Source: Ramlibacter tataouinensis
GTDB lineage: Bacteria; Pseudomonadota; Gammaproteobacteria; Burkholderiales; Burkholderiaceae_C
Reading direction: 5' to 3'
DNA: 64,000 bases
NCBI RefSeq assembly: GCF_027941915.1
Contig: NZ_CP116009.1
Coordinates: 3,968,001 to 4,032,000, forward strand
Both the position numbers and the translations under genes were made by a program. Of this stretch, positions 8,134 to 20,587 are shown piece after piece. Within the stretch, counting starts at the first letter, position 1. Each line of letters opens with the position of its first letter. A model generated the notes under the pieces. The model did not search any database, was not told the DNA's origin, and worked only from the letters and a program-made list of their open reading frames with translations.

Positions 8134-9375
8134 ATGAGTGTGATGAGAGCAGTAAGACTGGCCGTGATGGCCGCAGCGGCCGCTGCGCTGGTGGCTGCGT
8201 GCGGCGGCGGCGGTGGTGGTGGCACTGCGGTACCGGCCGTTGCCGGCTCTGCCGTTGGCGTGCTGACGGACAGCCCGATCGGCGGCGTCGAGTACATCAC
8301 CAGCGGCGGCTACCGCGGGTTCACCGATGCGAACGGCAACTACAACTACAACGAGGGTGAAACGGTGGAGTTCCGCATCGGCGGCATCTCGCTGGGCACC
8401 GTCACCGCCACCGGTACCGTGACGCCGATCCAGCTCGCCGGCAGCGGCGCCGGCGCCGCCAACAAGGTGATCAATCTGCTGGTGTTGCTGCAATCGCTGG
8501 ATGCGGACGGGAACCCGGCCAACGGCATCACCATCGCAGAAACGGCGCGAACTGCCGCGGCGAGCGTGACGACGCTGGATCTCACCGCCGCCCCGGCGAC
8601 TTTCGCGAGTGCGTCCACGCTGGGCACCTTGTTGTCCAGCTCGGGCGTCAGTTCCACGCCGGTGACCGCCGAGACGGCCCTGGAGCACTTCAGGACCCAG
8701 TTCATGTCGCAGTTGGCTGGCGGCTGGGTCCATGCCTCCGACACCAAATTGATCGTCCTGCGATTCGCTGCGGACGGCAGCTACCTGCATGGCGAGAACG
8801 CGGCTCCGGTCGGTGACGGACACCCGGGCGTCGAAGAGGGCAAGATCGCATGGGATCCCGTGACCGGCGAGATGAGGGTCGTCAGCACCGGCGTGGATAC
8901 CAATGGCGACTGGGGCCTCTCCAGCCTGACCGGCAAGGAGATCGCCAGCTTCAACGGCGACAAGCTGGTCTTCACCGATCCGGACGGCACCGTCACGACG
9001 TTCGTGCGCATCCCCAAGAGCGACACGAACCCGCTCGCCGGGATGTGGACCCTGGCGTCGACCGGCACGGACCTGACCCGGCAGAACTTCGTGTTCTTTG
9101 CCTCGGGCGCCTACATGATGCTGGACCCCGTCGGCGACGACCAGAACGCAGGCACCCCTTGCGGTGGACCCGGCATCGAGCGCGGCACCTACACGTACGA
9201 CGCCAGCACGGGGGCGTTCGCCACCACTGCGGTGGCAAGGGACACGAACGGCTGCGCGGGCTTGTGGGACAGCGAGGCCGGCACGGGAACGTCCGTGACA
9301 GTGCCGGCGACGCAGATTGCGACCGGCATCTTCGACATCGAGTCGGGAGTGACGTTCCGTCGAGTCGGCCCGTGA
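8134..9375 (+). CDS. putative secreted lipoprotein with an adhesin-like N-domain
   Basis: The ATG at 8134 has AAAGGG six bases upstream and gives 413 residues. A hydrophobic signal ends in the lipobox LVAAC, then a run of seven Gly. Residues about 45-100 (VLTDSPIGGVEYIT, GFTDANGNYNYNEGETVEF, IGGISLG) match the small beta-domain common in comamonad and vibrio surface lipoproteins. The C-terminal half contains two lipocalin-like beta repeats (LAGGWVHASDT... and LAGMWTLASTGTDLT...). It is exported and probably outer-membrane anchored. No enzymatic motif is seen. A strong hairpin terminator follows at 9407-9436. Confidence 0.75.
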   Translation: MSVMRAVRLAVMAAAAAALVAACGGGGGGGTAVPAVAGSAVGVLTDSPIGGVEYITSGGYRGFTDANGNYNYNEGETVEFRIGGISLGTVTATGTVTPIQLAGSGAGAANKVINLLVLLQSLDADGNPANGITIAETARTAAASVTTLDLTAAPATFASASTLGTLLSSSGVSSTPVTAETALEHFRTQFMSQLAGGWVHASDTKLIVLRFAADGSYLHGENAAPVGDGHPGVEEGKIAWDPVTGEMRVVSTGVDTNGDWGLSSLTGKEIASFNGDKLVFTDPDGTVTTFVRIPKSDTNPLAGMWTLASTGTDLTRQNFVFFASGAYMMLDPVGDDQNAGTPCGGPGIERGTYTYDASTGAFATTAVARDTNGCAGLWDSEAGTGTSVTVPATQIATGIFDIESGVTFRRVGP

Positions 9376-9406
9376 GGCACCGGGCCTCGAGGCTCATCTG
9401 ACGAAG

Positions 9407-9436
9407 AAAAGGCCGGTGCCTGTGCGCCGGCCTTTT
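9407..9436. terminator. bidirectional rho-independent terminator
   Basis: AAAAGGCCGG at 9407-9416 and CCGGCCTTTT at 9427-9436 form a perfect 10-bp stem with a 10-base loop. Both strands end in a T-run, so it can serve the lipoprotein gene (+) and the convergent LuxR gene (-). Confidence 0.85.
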
Positions 9437-9452
9437 CATTTCCGGCCAGGCA

Positions 9453-10091
9453 CTATCGGCTGGACTCGGCCGTCGCGCCTGCCCGCCGCACGGCCATCAC
9501 CGCCGCCGTCCGCGTTTCCACGCCCAGCTTCTCGTAGATGTGCTCCAGGTGCTTGTGCACCGTGCGCGGGCTGATCGCCAGCAGCGCCGCGATGTCGGCA
9601 TCGGTCTTGCCGCACGAGAGCCAGCGCATCACGTCGCCCTCGCGCGGAGTGAGCCGGCTGGCGTGGATCGGGCGCAGCAGAAGCGGCCGTTCGGACTGCG
9701 CCGCGATGCGCGGCAGGACGCGGCTGCCCTGGCGCCGGGCCTGCGCGAACAGCCAGGCCAGGTGGGGCTGCAGCAAGGCAAGACGTTCGCGTTCGCGCGG
9801 AGTGAAAGGGGCGCTGCGGCGGCGCAGGACCAGCCGGGCGCCCCTGCTGCCTGCTGCCGCGAGCGGCAAGCACAGCGCGAACCAGCCGCCTTCACGCTGG
9901 CGTTGGCCCGCAGCTGCCGTGCCGTCCTCAGGCTCGGGTCCTGTCTCCAGCCGGACCGTTTCACAGGCCACCAGCGCCGGCAGGCGCTCGACCGACGCAG
10001 CCATCAGGCGCGGCAACTCGCCGGATGCGCGCTCCAGGTCGATGAGCAGGGACAGCGCGGTCGAGTAGTCGTTGCGGGTGAGGTGGGACAC
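9453..10091 (-). CDS. LuxR-type transcriptional regulator
   Basis: The GTG at 10091 follows GGAGG by four bases and gives 212 residues (VSHLTRNDYSTAL). ATGs at 10118 and 10112 lack a ribosome site. The C-terminal HTH (about 145-205) is clear: SRLTPREGDVMRWLSCG, then KTDADIAALLAISPRTVHKH and LEHIYEKLGVETRTAAV. The N-terminal domain (LIDLERASGELPRLMAASVE...) is GAF-like. The type is common in Burkholderiales, usually as an orphan regulator. It converges on the lipoprotein gene across a shared terminator. Targets cannot be inferred. Confidence 0.85.
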   Translation of the reverse strand: MSHLTRNDYSTALSLLIDLERASGELPRLMAASVERLPALVACETVRLETGPEPEDGTAAAGQRQREGGWFALCLPLAAAGSRGARLVLRRRSAPFTPRERERLALLQPHLAWLFAQARRQGSRVLPRIAAQSERPLLLRPIHASRLTPREGDVMRWLSCGKTDADIAALLAISPRTVHKHLEHIYEKLGVETRTAAVMAVRRAGATAESSR

Positions 10092-10334
10092 GCAGCCTCC
10101 GGACCGGCGCATACGCATTCCGTCGTATGGAGCCGCGCCGCGCCGCGCGCCACGATGCCGGCCGGCGAAATCAGTATAGGCAGCCGCCCCCGGGAGCCAG
10201 GCGGTGGGCGATCGACGAGGCGAAACTGAATGTGTTCATGCAAGGCAGGGCGGCTCCAGCGCGTTCCGCCGGGCGTCGCAGACGCCGTTCTGATTTTCGA
10301 GGCACGCCCCTGAGCGGGCGAAAAGGAGAGCGAC

Positions 10335-10553
10335 ATGGGCAGACAGTACGTCGATTGCCGGGAGATCCCGAGCGACATGAATTGCACGGTGGCGATCGCT
10401 GCCGACAGCGAAAAGGAACTGCTGGACGCCGCCGTGCAGCACGCCGTCGCCGTGCACGGCCACAGCGACACGCCGGAGCTGCGGCAGATGGTGGCGCAGG
10501 CGATCAAGCCGGGCACGCCGCCCGTGGAAGCGCCGGCGAAGCAAGCGGCCTGA
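10335..10553 (+). CDS. DUF1059 family small protein
   Basis: The 72-residue protein has AAAAGGAG before its ATG. It shows the DUF1059 pattern: YVDCREIP-x(5)-CTVAI in the first strand, then ELLDAAVQHAVAVHGH, and ELRQMVAQAIKPG. Members are small cytoplasmic proteins with two conserved Cys and unknown biochemical role. They are often single genes with their own terminator, as here (10565-10594). Confidence 0.88.
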   Translation: MGRQYVDCREIPSDMNCTVAIAADSEKELLDAAVQHAVAVHGHSDTPELRQMVAQAIKPGTPPVEAPAKQAA

Positions 10554-10564
10554 CCGCAACGAAG

Positions 10565-10594
10565 AAAGCGGGCCCGCGGGCCCGCTTTGCTTTT
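10565..10594 (+). terminator. rho-independent terminator
   Basis: AAGCGGGCCC and GGGCCCGCTT form a stem around a two-base loop, followed by TGCTTTT. It lies 12 bases after the DUF1059 stop and just before the convergent channel gene ends. Confidence 0.8.
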
Positions 10595-10605
10595 GCCGGT
10601 CGGGA

Positions 10606-11661
10606 TCAACCCTCCGACGGATGCCGCGGCGAGGACGGCGTCGGGTACATCTGGTCCCGGCCTTCCGGCGCGGACGCACCGGTCCCGGTGCGGGGGCCGC
10701 CATCGGCAGGGTACTGCGGCCCGCCCGCGCGGCCGCCCTCGTAGGAGCCGCCGCCGGACGATCCGTAGCCGCCGCCCGAGGACGGGCCGCCGTAGCCGCC
10801 GCCCGTCGAGCCGCCCCCCGAGCCGCCGCCGTAATCACCGCCCTGCGAGCCGCCACCCATGGAGCCGCCACCGCCGCCCATGGAGCCGCTGCCGCCCACC
10901 GGGCCGCCTGCGCCCTGCACCCGCTCGCTGGCCATCTGGCTGCCCGCTTCCGCCGCATGCGCCAGTTGCGGGCCCTTCTCCTGGGCCGCGCTGTACCAGC
11001 GGTTGAGGATCTGGCCGGCCGTCTCGCGTCCGCCCAGGCCGAAGGCCAGGCCCAGGCCCAGCGCGATGGCGCCGACGAAGGCCATGAACAACGTGTTCAC
11101 CAGTTCGGTGGCGATGCCGATCTGGTTGACAGCCACCACGATCGCGAAGGCCCAGACCAGCGCCGACGACACCTTGGCCAGCAGGTTGGGGTTGCTCAGC
11201 CCGCCTTCGCTGGCCGCGCCGCGCACCAGGTTGCTCAGCGCGCGGGCCGCCAGGCCGCCGATCACCAGCACCACCAGGGCCACCACCACGTTCGGTAGCC
11301 ACAGCAGCAGGCTTTGCAGCACCTCGGACACGGCCGGCAGGCCCAGCGCGTCGAAGGCCACCACCAGGGCGATCAGCCGGATGAACCACTTGGCGAGCAG
11401 CCCGATCATTCCGGACGGGTCGGTGTTGGTGCCCATCTTTCCGACGAAGTCGGCCAGTCCCGAACGCCGCGCCAGATCGTTGAAGCGCACGGCGCGCAGG
11501 ATCGCCGCCACGCCCTTCTCGACCAGCGACGCGATCAGCCAGCCGACGATGACGATGACCGCAAAGCCGATGATCTTGGGGATGGCCGAGAGGAACATGG
11601 CCATGGCAGCGGCCAGCGATGTCATCATCGCCGCGCTCCAGTCAGTGATGGCAGTGGGCAT
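10606..11661 (-). CDS. MscS-like mechanosensitive channel with Gly-rich tail (CmpX type)
   Basis: The ATG at 11661 has GGAGG five bases upstream and gives 351 residues. An in-frame ATG at 11697 is unsupported. Residues 1-235 hold about five membrane spans with the TM-helix repeat of the CmpX/YngA-like branch of MscS proteins: IPKIIGFAVIVIVGWLIASL, VAAILRAV, LLLWLPNVVVALVVLVIGG, then the pore-like ALGLGLAFGLGGRETAGQIL. The classic cytoplasmic beta domain is missing. From about residue 255 the protein is a Gly/Ser/Tyr-rich low-complexity tail of some 85 residues (GGGSQGGDYGGGSGGG-like). The role is probably turgor or membrane-tension response in the inner membrane. Confidence 0.85.
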   Translation of the reverse strand: MPTAITDWSAAMMTSLAAAMAMFLSAIPKIIGFAVIVIVGWLIASLVEKGVAAILRAVRFNDLARRSGLADFVGKMGTNTDPSGMIGLLAKWFIRLIALVVAFDALGLPAVSEVLQSLLLWLPNVVVALVVLVIGGLAARALSNLVRGAASEGGLSNPNLLAKVSSALVWAFAIVVAVNQIGIATELVNTLFMAFVGAIALGLGLAFGLGGRETAGQILNRWYSAAQEKGPQLAHAAEAGSQMASERVQGAGGPVGGSGSMGGGGGSMGGGSQGGDYGGGSGGGSTGGGYGGPSSGGGYGSSGGGSYEGGRAGGPQYPADGGPRTGTGASAPEGRDQMYPTPSSPRHPSEG

Positions 11662-11797
11662 GGAAGCCTCCGGAGGTTGTCGGAACGGGATGTTCACGAC
11701 ACTCTCCGGCCGGCCCCTGCCGGCCCGGGTCAGCGCAGGTCCGCGCCTGCTGTAGGAAGAGACTCCGCGCGCTGGCCGGGCCGTTTGCGGCGTGGCC

Positions 11798-13276
11798 CTA
11801 GCTCAGCACATCGCCCACGCAAAGGTACTTCATCTCGACGTACTCATCGATGCCGTGGCTGGAGCCTTCACGGCCCAGCCCCGACTGCTTGACGCCGCCG
11901 AAGGGCACGTGTTCGGTCGAGATGATGCCGGTGTTGATGCCCACCATGCCGTACTCCAGGGCCTCGCTCACCCGCACGATGCGGCCGACGTCACGGCTGT
12001 AGAAGTAGCTGGCCAGGCCGAACTCGGTGTTGTTGGCCGCGGTTATGGCTTGCTGCTCGGTCTCGAACCTGAACACGGGAGCCACCGGGCCGAAGGTTTC
12101 CTCCCGGGCGCACAGCATGTCGCCGGTAGCGCCGGCGATCACGGTCGGCTCGAAGAACTGACCCTGCAGCCGCTTGCCGCCGACCACCACCTGGCCGCCC
12201 TTGGCCTGTGCGTCCTCGACGTGCTTCTGCACCTTGTCCAGCGCGGCGGGCTCGATCAGCGGACCCTGGACCACGCCGTCCTCGAAGCCATTGCCGACCT
12301 TGAAGCCCCTGACCCTGGCGGCCAGCTTCTCGACGAAGGCGTCGTAGACGCCCGCCTGCACGTACAGCCGGTTGGCGCAGACGCAGGTCTGGCCGGCGTT
12401 GCGGTACTTGCTGGCGATGGCGCCTTCCACCGCCGAGTCGAGGTCGGCGTCGTCGAACACGATGAAGGGGGCGTTGCCGCCCAGCTCCAGGCTCAGCTTC
12501 TTGATGGTGGGCGCGCTCTGCGCCATCAGGATGCGCCCGACTTCGGTGGAGCCGGTGAAGCTCAGGTGGCGCACCACGTCGCTGGCGCACAGCACCTTGC
12601 CGACGGCGATGCTGTTGGCGCTGTCGGCGGTCACCAGGTTCAGCACGCCGGCCGGGATGCCGGCGCGCAGCGCCAGCTCGGCGGCGGCCAGCGCCGTCAG
12701 CGGAGTCAGCTCGGCCGGCTTGATCACCACCGTGCAGCCGGCGGCCAGCGCCGGCGCCACCTTGCGCGTGATCATGGCCAGCGGGAAGTTCCAGGGGGTG
12801 ATGGCGGCGCACACGCCGATGGGCTGGCGGATCACCGACACGCGCTTGTTGTTGTCGTAGGTCGGCAGGGTCTCGCCGTTGACGCGCTTGGCCTCCTCGG
12901 CGAACCACTCGACGAAGCTGGCGCCGTAGGCCACTTCCCCGCGCGACTCGGCCAGCGGCTTGCCGTTCTCGGCCGTCATCAGCCGGGCGAGGTCCTCCTG
13001 GTGGGCCATCAGCAGGTCGAACCACTTGCGCATCAGCCCGCTGCGTTCCTTGGCAGTCTTGCCGCGCCAGGCCGGCCAGGCAGCGTCGGCGGCGGCGATC
13101 GCCTGTTGCGCCTCGGCGGCGCCCAGGTTGGCCACGTCGGCCAGCTTGGCGCCGGTGGCGGGGTCGTGCACGTCGAAGCGGGCGGCGCCCTTTACCCAGT
13201 GGCCGCCGACCAGGGCATCGGTCTTGAGCAGGGAGGGGTCTTTCAGTTGCGCCAGTGGCGAGGTCTTCATGTCCAT
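11798..13276 (-). CDS. gabD: NAD(P)-dependent succinate-semialdehyde dehydrogenase
   Basis: Gives 492 residues from the ATG at 13276, which has GGAG nine bases upstream. It is an aldehyde dehydrogenase with the cofactor-binding TPWNFPLAMITRKVAPAL segment, the general-base Glu in LSLELGGNAPFIV, the catalytic Cys in GQTCVCANR and the C-terminal PFGGVKQSGLGREG. The length and the VKGAARFDVHDPATG start match GabD, which oxidises succinate semialdehyde to succinate in GABA and related catabolism. No GABA transaminase is adjacent. The class-III aminotransferase at the right edge is 50 kb away. Other semialdehydes remain possible substrates. It is divergent from alaS. Confidence 0.9.
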   Translation of the reverse strand: MDMKTSPLAQLKDPSLLKTDALVGGHWVKGAARFDVHDPATGAKLADVANLGAAEAQQAIAAADAAWPAWRGKTAKERSGLMRKWFDLLMAHQEDLARLMTAENGKPLAESRGEVAYGASFVEWFAEEAKRVNGETLPTYDNNKRVSVIRQPIGVCAAITPWNFPLAMITRKVAPALAAGCTVVIKPAELTPLTALAAAELALRAGIPAGVLNLVTADSANSIAVGKVLCASDVVRHLSFTGSTEVGRILMAQSAPTIKKLSLELGGNAPFIVFDDADLDSAVEGAIASKYRNAGQTCVCANRLYVQAGVYDAFVEKLAARVRGFKVGNGFEDGVVQGPLIEPAALDKVQKHVEDAQAKGGQVVVGGKRLQGQFFEPTVIAGATGDMLCAREETFGPVAPVFRFETEQQAITAANNTEFGLASYFYSRDVGRIVRVSEALEYGMVGINTGIISTEHVPFGGVKQSGLGREGSSHGIDEYVEMKYLCVGDVLS

Positions 13277-13425
13277 GGGGCGGGTCTCCGGATGGCAGGC
13301 TGGCATTTTGCGCCGGCGACCCCGGGGCGCACGGGCGGTGGCGAGGGCGCTCTTTCCCCGTGGCGACCGGCGGGGGAAGAGGGCCCAACCCATAAAATCA
13401 CTGGTTTGCTCCTCCGCCGCCTGGT

Positions 13426-16047
<2,622 letters not shown>

Positions 16048-16070
16048 GGAGCAACCCCGGGGACGATGCC

Positions 16071-16574
16071 GTGAAGATCGTCTCCCAGGTTTTCTCGGCC
16101 ATCCACGGGGTGATCGCGCTGCTGTTCGTGGCGGCGGCGATCGTGCTGGTGCTCATCGCGGTCCGCATTGCGTGGGCGGCGCTGGGGGAGGGCTTGAACC
16201 CGAACTCGGCCCTGGTGGTGATCGAGTCGCTGGGCCTGCTGGCCGCTGCCGTGGTGGCCTTGCAGATCGCGCAGACGGTGTTCGAGGAGGAGATCGTCCG
16301 CGACGCCCAGATCAGCGCCCCGACCCGCGTGCGGCGCTTCCTCTCGCGCTTCCTGGTCGTCGTCGTGGTCGCGCTGGCCATCGAGGGCCTGGTCGCGGCC
16401 TTCAAGGCCATCCACGAGCAGCTGGCCGAACTCTGGCATGCCTCGGCGCTGCTGCTGTCCACCGCGGCCCTGCTGGCGGCCTGGGGCGTGTTCGTGCGCT
16501 TCAACCGCGCGGCGGAAGAACTGGAGCCGGAAGCGATGGAGGAGGCGAAGCGGGAGGATCGCAAGCTCGGGTAG
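16071..16574 (+). CDS. integral membrane protein of unknown function
   Basis: A GTG at 16071, with GGGGA seven bases upstream, gives 167 residues. No ATG is available in frame. Four hydrophobic helices are visible: about residues 8-32 (IHGVIALLFVAAAIVLVLIA), 43-65 ([19 protein letters not shown]), 88-108 (FLVVVVVALAIEGLVA) and 120-140 (ASALLLSTAALLAAWGVFV). A basic-acidic C-tail ends EAMEEAKREDRKLG. No family is recognised. It follows alaS closely on the same strand and may be read through from it. Confidence 0.65.
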   Translation: MKIVSQVFSAIHGVIALLFVAAAIVLVLIAVRIAWAALGEGLNPNSALVVIESLGLLAAAVVALQIAQTVFEEEIVRDAQISAPTRVRRFLSRFLVVVVVALAIEGLVAAFKAIHEQLAELWHASALLLSTAALLAAWGVFVRFNRAAEELEPEAMEEAKREDRKLG

Positions 16575-16601
16575 CGGCGGCGCCCGGGGCCGTCACCCGG
16601 A

Positions 16602-17747
16602 TTACCTCACCACCTTGCCGTCGGCCGTGATCGTCACCAGGTCGATCGCGCGCACCGAGTCGCGCACGCCGGCGCGCAGGTTGATGCGAAAGCCCCCGAC
16701 GTCGTAGTCGCTCATGCCGGACATGGCGCGGTGCAGCGCGGCGCGGTCGCCGGCCTTGCCGGCGCGGCGCACGGCCTCGGCCAGGGTCTTGGCGGCGATG
16801 AACCCTTCCAGGCTTTCGTACGATGCGGTCTGGTCGGAGTTGTCGAGGACGGCCAGGTACTCCTTGACGATCGGCGTGGCCGAGCTGCGTGGCGACGGCA
16901 CCACCTGCGACACCACCACGCCGCTGATCTCCTTGCCCAGGGCGGTGAACAGCGGGTCGATGCCGACCACCGAGAAGTTCATGAAGGCGCCCCCGTAGCC
17001 GGCCTTGCGCATCCGGCGCACGAAGGCGGCACTGGAGTTGAACAGCGACACCTGGATGATGGCCTGCGGCTGCACCTTGCCCAGCGCGGCCACCGCCGCG
17101 TCGACCTTGTCGCTGTTGACCGGCACGAAGGCCGAGCCCACCAGCGGCGGCAGCTTGAGCTCCTGCATGGCCTGCTGCACGGCCGCCAGGCCGGCGCGGC
17201 CCATGGCGTCGTCCTCGGCCAGCACCGCGATGCGGTTCTGGCCCAGGGTGGCGCAATGGCGCACCATCTTGAAGGCCTCGTCGGCCAGGCTCGGGCGCAC
17301 GTGGAACACGTGGCCCGCCGAGCGGTCGCGCAGCGCATCGGAGGCGGCGAAGGGCGCGAACAGGATCGCGCCTTGCTGCCGCGCGACCGCCGCGCCGGCT
17401 TCGCTGCTGCCGGTGCCGACGAAGCCGAACAGCAGGTCGGCGCCGTCGGCCAGCAGCTTGGCCGCATTGGCCGATGCCTTGGCGGGGTCGTAGCCGTCGT
17501 CGATCTGGCGCAGCTCGAAGGTCCAGCCCGGGTTGTTCTTGGCCTCGTTGAAGGCGTCGAAGAACAGCTTGGCGCCGCCGGCGAAGGCCAGCCCGATCTG
17601 GTCGGCGGCGCCGGTCAGCGGCACCGACTGGCCCAGCACGATCTTGCGGGGCCCCGCGCCGCGGGCCGGCGCCGCCGACACCGGCCGCCCGATGGCCAGG
17701 GCGGCCGCCGCTGCCGTGCTCCACATGAATTCGCGTCGGGTTCCCAT
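16602..17747 (-). CDS. ABC transporter substrate-binding protein, branched-chain amino acid type
   Basis: The 381-residue protein has GAGGAG upstream of ATG and a twin-arginine-like signal (TRREFM then AAAAALAIG...AAP). The mature part is a type-I periplasmic-binding (Peripla_BP_6/LivK) fold: KIVLGQSVPLTGAADQIGLA, GAKLFFDAFNEA, LLFGFVGTGSSEAGAAVA, RQQGAILFAPFAASDALR and NRIAVLAEDDAMGRAG. No permease or ATPase genes adjoin, so it is an orphan receptor, common in comamonads. The ligand cannot be read from the sequence, and amino acids or aromatic acids are typical. Confidence 0.85.
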   Translation of the reverse strand: MGTRREFMWSTAAAAALAIGRPVSAAPARGAGPRKIVLGQSVPLTGAADQIGLAFAGGAKLFFDAFNEAKNNPGWTFELRQIDDGYDPAKASANAAKLLADGADLLFGFVGTGSSEAGAAVARQQGAILFAPFAASDALRDRSAGHVFHVRPSLADEAFKMVRHCATLGQNRIAVLAEDDAMGRAGLAAVQQAMQELKLPPLVGSAFVPVNSDKVDAAVAALGKVQPQAIIQVSLFNSSAAFVRRMRKAGYGGAFMNFSVVGIDPLFTALGKEISGVVVSQVVPSPRSSATPIVKEYLAVLDNSDQTASYESLEGFIAAKTLAEAVRRAGKAGDRAALHRAMSGMSDYDVGGFRINLRAGVRDSVRAIDLVTITADGKVVR

Positions 17748-17862
17748 GGGCGTGCTCCTCGTGGCCGGCGCCCCTGCGCCGGATGAGGCGAGACCTTACG
17801 CCGGGGTGGGCCAGGTCAGCAATTGGTGTGCACCCGCGGGCTCATGCGGGCTGCACATGCGG

Positions 17863-18585
17863 TCATGTGCGCCGGAACACCACGTCCCAGACCCCATGCC
17901 CCAGTCGCATGCCGCGCCGCTCGAACTTGGTCAGGGGACGGTAATCCGGCTTGGGCGCGAAGCCCTGCGCGGTGTTGCGCAGCAGCGGCTCCGCCCCCAG
18001 CACCTCCAGCATCTGCTGCGCGTAGGGCTCCCAGTCGGTCGCGCAGTGGATGTAGCCGCCGGGCTGCAGGCGCGAGGCCAGCCGGGCCGCGAGCGGCGGC
18101 TGGATCAGCCGGCGCTTGTTGTGCCGTAGCTTGTGCCAGGGGTCGGGGAAGAACACGTGCACGCCGGCCAGCGAGCCGGGCGCGATCATGTGCTCCAGCA
18201 CCTCCACCGCATCGTGCGGCACGATCCGGATGTTCTGCAGGTCCTGCTCGCCGATGTGCTTGAGCAGTGCGCCGACGCCGGGTTCGTGCACCTCGCAGCC
18301 CAGGAAGTTGGTGTCGGGCATCAGCCCGGCGATGTGGGCCGTGGCGTCGCCCATGCCGAAGCCGATTTCAAAGACGGTGGGCGCGTCGCGGCCGAAGGCC
18401 TCGCGCAGGTCCAGCCGCTCGGCACGCCAGGGGATCAGGAAGCGCGGGCCGAGCGCCTCCAGGGCACGCGCCTGGCCGGTGGTGACGCGGCCGGCTCGGC
18501 GCACGAAACTGCGGATGGCGCGGGGATGGGCCACGCCCTCGGGCGGGCGGCGGGAAGGGGATTCGGAATCGCCGGGTTCAGTCAC
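17863..18585 (-). CDS. trmB: tRNA (guanine-N7)-methyltransferase
   Basis: A GTG at 18585 gives 240 residues. It methylates G46 of tRNAs using SAM. Visible are the SAM motif [29 protein letters not shown], and the signature [16 protein letters not shown], followed by [10 protein letters not shown] and the C-terminal [17 protein letters not shown]. Its first codons overlap the end of gluQ by eight bases, so the two tRNA-modification genes are coupled. The first 45 residues are less conserved, as usual. Confidence 0.93.
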   Translation of the reverse strand: MTEPGDSESPSRRPPEGVAHPRAIRSFVRRAGRVTTGQARALEALGPRFLIPWRAERLDLREAFGRDAPTVFEIGFGMGDATAHIAGLMPDTNFLGCEVHEPGVGALLKHIGEQDLQNIRIVPHDAVEVLEHMIAPGSLAGVHVFFPDPWHKLRHNKRRLIQPPLAARLASRLQPGGYIHCATDWEPYAQQMLEVLGAEPLLRNTAQGFAPKPDYRPLTKFERRGMRLGHGVWDVVFRRT

Positions 18586-19459
18586 CCGTGGATTGTAGGA
18601 ACGGCCACTCGGCGGTCCACGCCCGCAGCGCATCGGCAAGCGAGCCGCCTCGTGCGTGCAGTCCCAGCATGCCCGCGGCGTCGGTGAGCGCACGCAGCGG
18701 GTCGGCCAGGTCGAGCGGCTGCGCGCCGTTCTGCTTGGACAGCTTCTCGCCGTCGGCGCCCCGCACCAGCGGCGTGTGCAGCCAGGCCGGGTGGGGCAGC
18801 CCGAGTGCGCGCTGCAGCACGAGCTGGCGAGCGGTGTTGTCCGCCAGGTCCTCGCCGCGCACGACGTGCGTGATGGCCTGGTCCGCATCGTCCACCACCA
18901 CGGCGAGCTGGTAGGCCCAGAGGCCGTCGGCGCGCCGCAGCACGAAGTCGCCGACCTCGCGCGCCACGTCCTGCTGCTGGGGGCCGAGCCGGCGGTCGGT
19001 CCAGTGCACGGTGCCGTCGGGCACGCGCAGGCGCCAGGCCCGCGCCGCGCGGCCGCGCAGGCCCTGGCGGCAGGTGCCGGGATAGGGCGCTTCCTCGCCC
19101 CGGCGGCGCGGCCGGCCCTGCGCGGCCAGCGCCTGCTCGATCTCCTTGCGCGAGCAGGCGCAGGGATAGGCCTGGCCGGCGGCCACCAGCCGATCCAGCG
19201 CGGCCTGGTAGAGCCCGCCGCGCGCCGATTGCCACACCGGCGGTTCGTCGGGCTGCAGTCCGCAGGCGGCGAGCTGGCGCAGGATCTCCCGATCCGCACC
19301 CGCGATGCAGCGCGGCGTGTCCACGTCCTCGATGCGCACCAGCCAGCGGCCGCCGTGCCGCCGCGCATCCAGCCAGCTGGCCAGCGCCGCGACCAGCGAG
19401 CCGGCATGCAGCGGCCCGGTGGGCGAGGGGGCGAAGCGGCCGGTGTACGGCGCGGGCAT
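18578..19459 (-). CDS. gluQ: glutamyl-Q tRNA(Asp) synthetase
   Basis: Gives 293 residues from ATG at 19459. It is the truncated GluRS paralogue that attaches glutamate to queuosine-34 of tRNA-Asp. The N-terminal [16 protein letters not shown] carries the HIGH-like motif, a Zn site is formed by [10 protein letters not shown] and YPGTCR, and [11 protein letters not shown] replaces KMSKS. It has no anticodon-binding domain, in keeping with the family. It lies between the flavoprotein gene (five bases upstream) and trmB (overlapping). Confidence 0.93.
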   Translation of the reverse strand: MPAPYTGRFAPSPTGPLHAGSLVAALASWLDARRHGGRWLVRIEDVDTPRCIAGADREILRQLAACGLQPDEPPVWQSARGGLYQAALDRLVAAGQAYPCACSRKEIEQALAAQGRPRRRGEEAPYPGTCRQGLRGRAARAWRLRVPDGTVHWTDRRLGPQQQDVAREVGDFVLRRADGLWAYQLAVVVDDADQAITHVVRGEDLADNTARQLVLQRALGLPHPAWLHTPLVRGADGEKLSKQNGAQPLDLADPLRALTDAAGMLGLHARGGSLADALRAWTAEWPFLQSTGD

Positions 19460-19464
19460 GGGGA

Positions 19465-20541
19465 TCAGGCCGTGGCCGCCAGCGCGAGCTCCAGCCCGGA
19501 GACGAAGGCGTGCTCGACCCGCTGGCCCAGGCACCAGTCGCCGCACAGGCCCAGCCGCACCTGCGGATCCCACAGGTGCGAGCGGCCCAGCGGCTGCAAG
19601 GTGCGGGCGTAGCGCCAGCGCCGCACTTCGCTGTGCGCCGGCTGGGCCCGGATGCCGGTCACCTCGGCAAAGGCCTTGAGCAGCTTGGCCTCGACACGCG
19701 GCTCGTCGTCGGCCAGGTGCTCGGCCGACCAGTTCGGGCTGGCCTGCACCGTCCAGCGCTCGACCGGCCCACGGCCGGGCTTGGAGGATTCGCGCGCCAG
19801 CCAGGCGATGCGGTGGTGCGTGCTGCGCGCCGCGTTCCACTGCGGACCCAGGTGGGACAGGCCGGGCTGCAACGCCTGCGGGAAGGCCAGCATCAGCGTC
19901 CAGCAGGGGGCCATCTCCACCGGCTTCAGGCGTTCCACGAACACCGGCGCCAGCCGCGAACGCTCCAGCAACGTGGCCGCGTGCGGCGCCGGGATGGCCA
20001 GCACCACGGCATCGAAGCCGGGAAAGACCTGGGCCGTGTCCTGCGGCCCGCTGGTGCGCAATTGCCAGCGCTGCGCATCGAGCGCATCGGGCTCGATGCG
20101 GTCCACGCGCGAGAGCAGATGCACGGCACCGGCGTCCGCCAGCGGCTGGGCCCAGGCGCGCGGCAGCGCTTCCATCTCGGGTGTCCCCACCCAGTGCGGC
20201 TCGGGTTCGGGGCGCGGCGCCTCGATCACGCGCCCGAGCGGATCGAGCACGCGCACGGCCGTCGCGCTCCAGCGTCGCCGAGCCTGCGGCGCGGTTTCCA
20301 GCGCCTGCTGGAAGCGCGGATCGCGGATGGTGAAGTACTGGGCGCCGCAGTCGAAGCTGCCGAAGGGCGTCTTGCGCGTCGCGATGCGTCCGCCGACGCT
20401 GCCCGACTGCTCGAACACCGTGACCCGGTGGCCCGACTGTGCCAGCGTGCGTGCGCACGCAATGCCGGCGAGGCCGGCGCCGATCACGGCGAAGTGGGAG
20501 CTTGCGAGGCTGCGTGAGGTCGGCGGGCGGGGGGCGGGCAT
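19465..20541 (-). CDS. renalase-like FAD-dependent amine oxidase / NAD(P)-binding protein
   Basis: The ATG at 20541 gives 358 residues. An N-terminal Rossmann FAD site is clear: [21 protein letters not shown], then [17 protein letters not shown]. The following [19 protein letters not shown] is typical of the renalase-like proteins found beside bacterial housekeeping genes. The C-terminal [20 protein letters not shown] closes the FAD domain. Characterised relatives oxidise aberrant dihydro-NAD(P) forms, and whether this one does so is inference. The stop is six bases before gluQ. Confidence 0.85.
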   Translation of the reverse strand: MPAPRPPTSRSLASSHFAVIGAGLAGIACARTLAQSGHRVTVFEQSGSVGGRIATRKTPFGSFDCGAQYFTIRDPRFQQALETAPQARRRWSATAVRVLDPLGRVIEAPRPEPEPHWVGTPEMEALPRAWAQPLADAGAVHLLSRVDRIEPDALDAQRWQLRTSGPQDTAQVFPGFDAVVLAIPAPHAATLLERSRLAPVFVERLKPVEMAPCWTLMLAFPQALQPGLSHLGPQWNAARSTHHRIAWLARESSKPGRGPVERWTVQASPNWSAEHLADDEPRVEAKLLKAFAEVTGIRAQPAHSEVRRWRYARTLQPLGRSHLWDPQVRLGLCGDWCLGQRVEHAFVSGLELALAATA

Positions 20542-20587
20542 CGGGCCGATTGTCGCTCGGCAGAGCTTTCGCGGGCGCCCGGCCGGG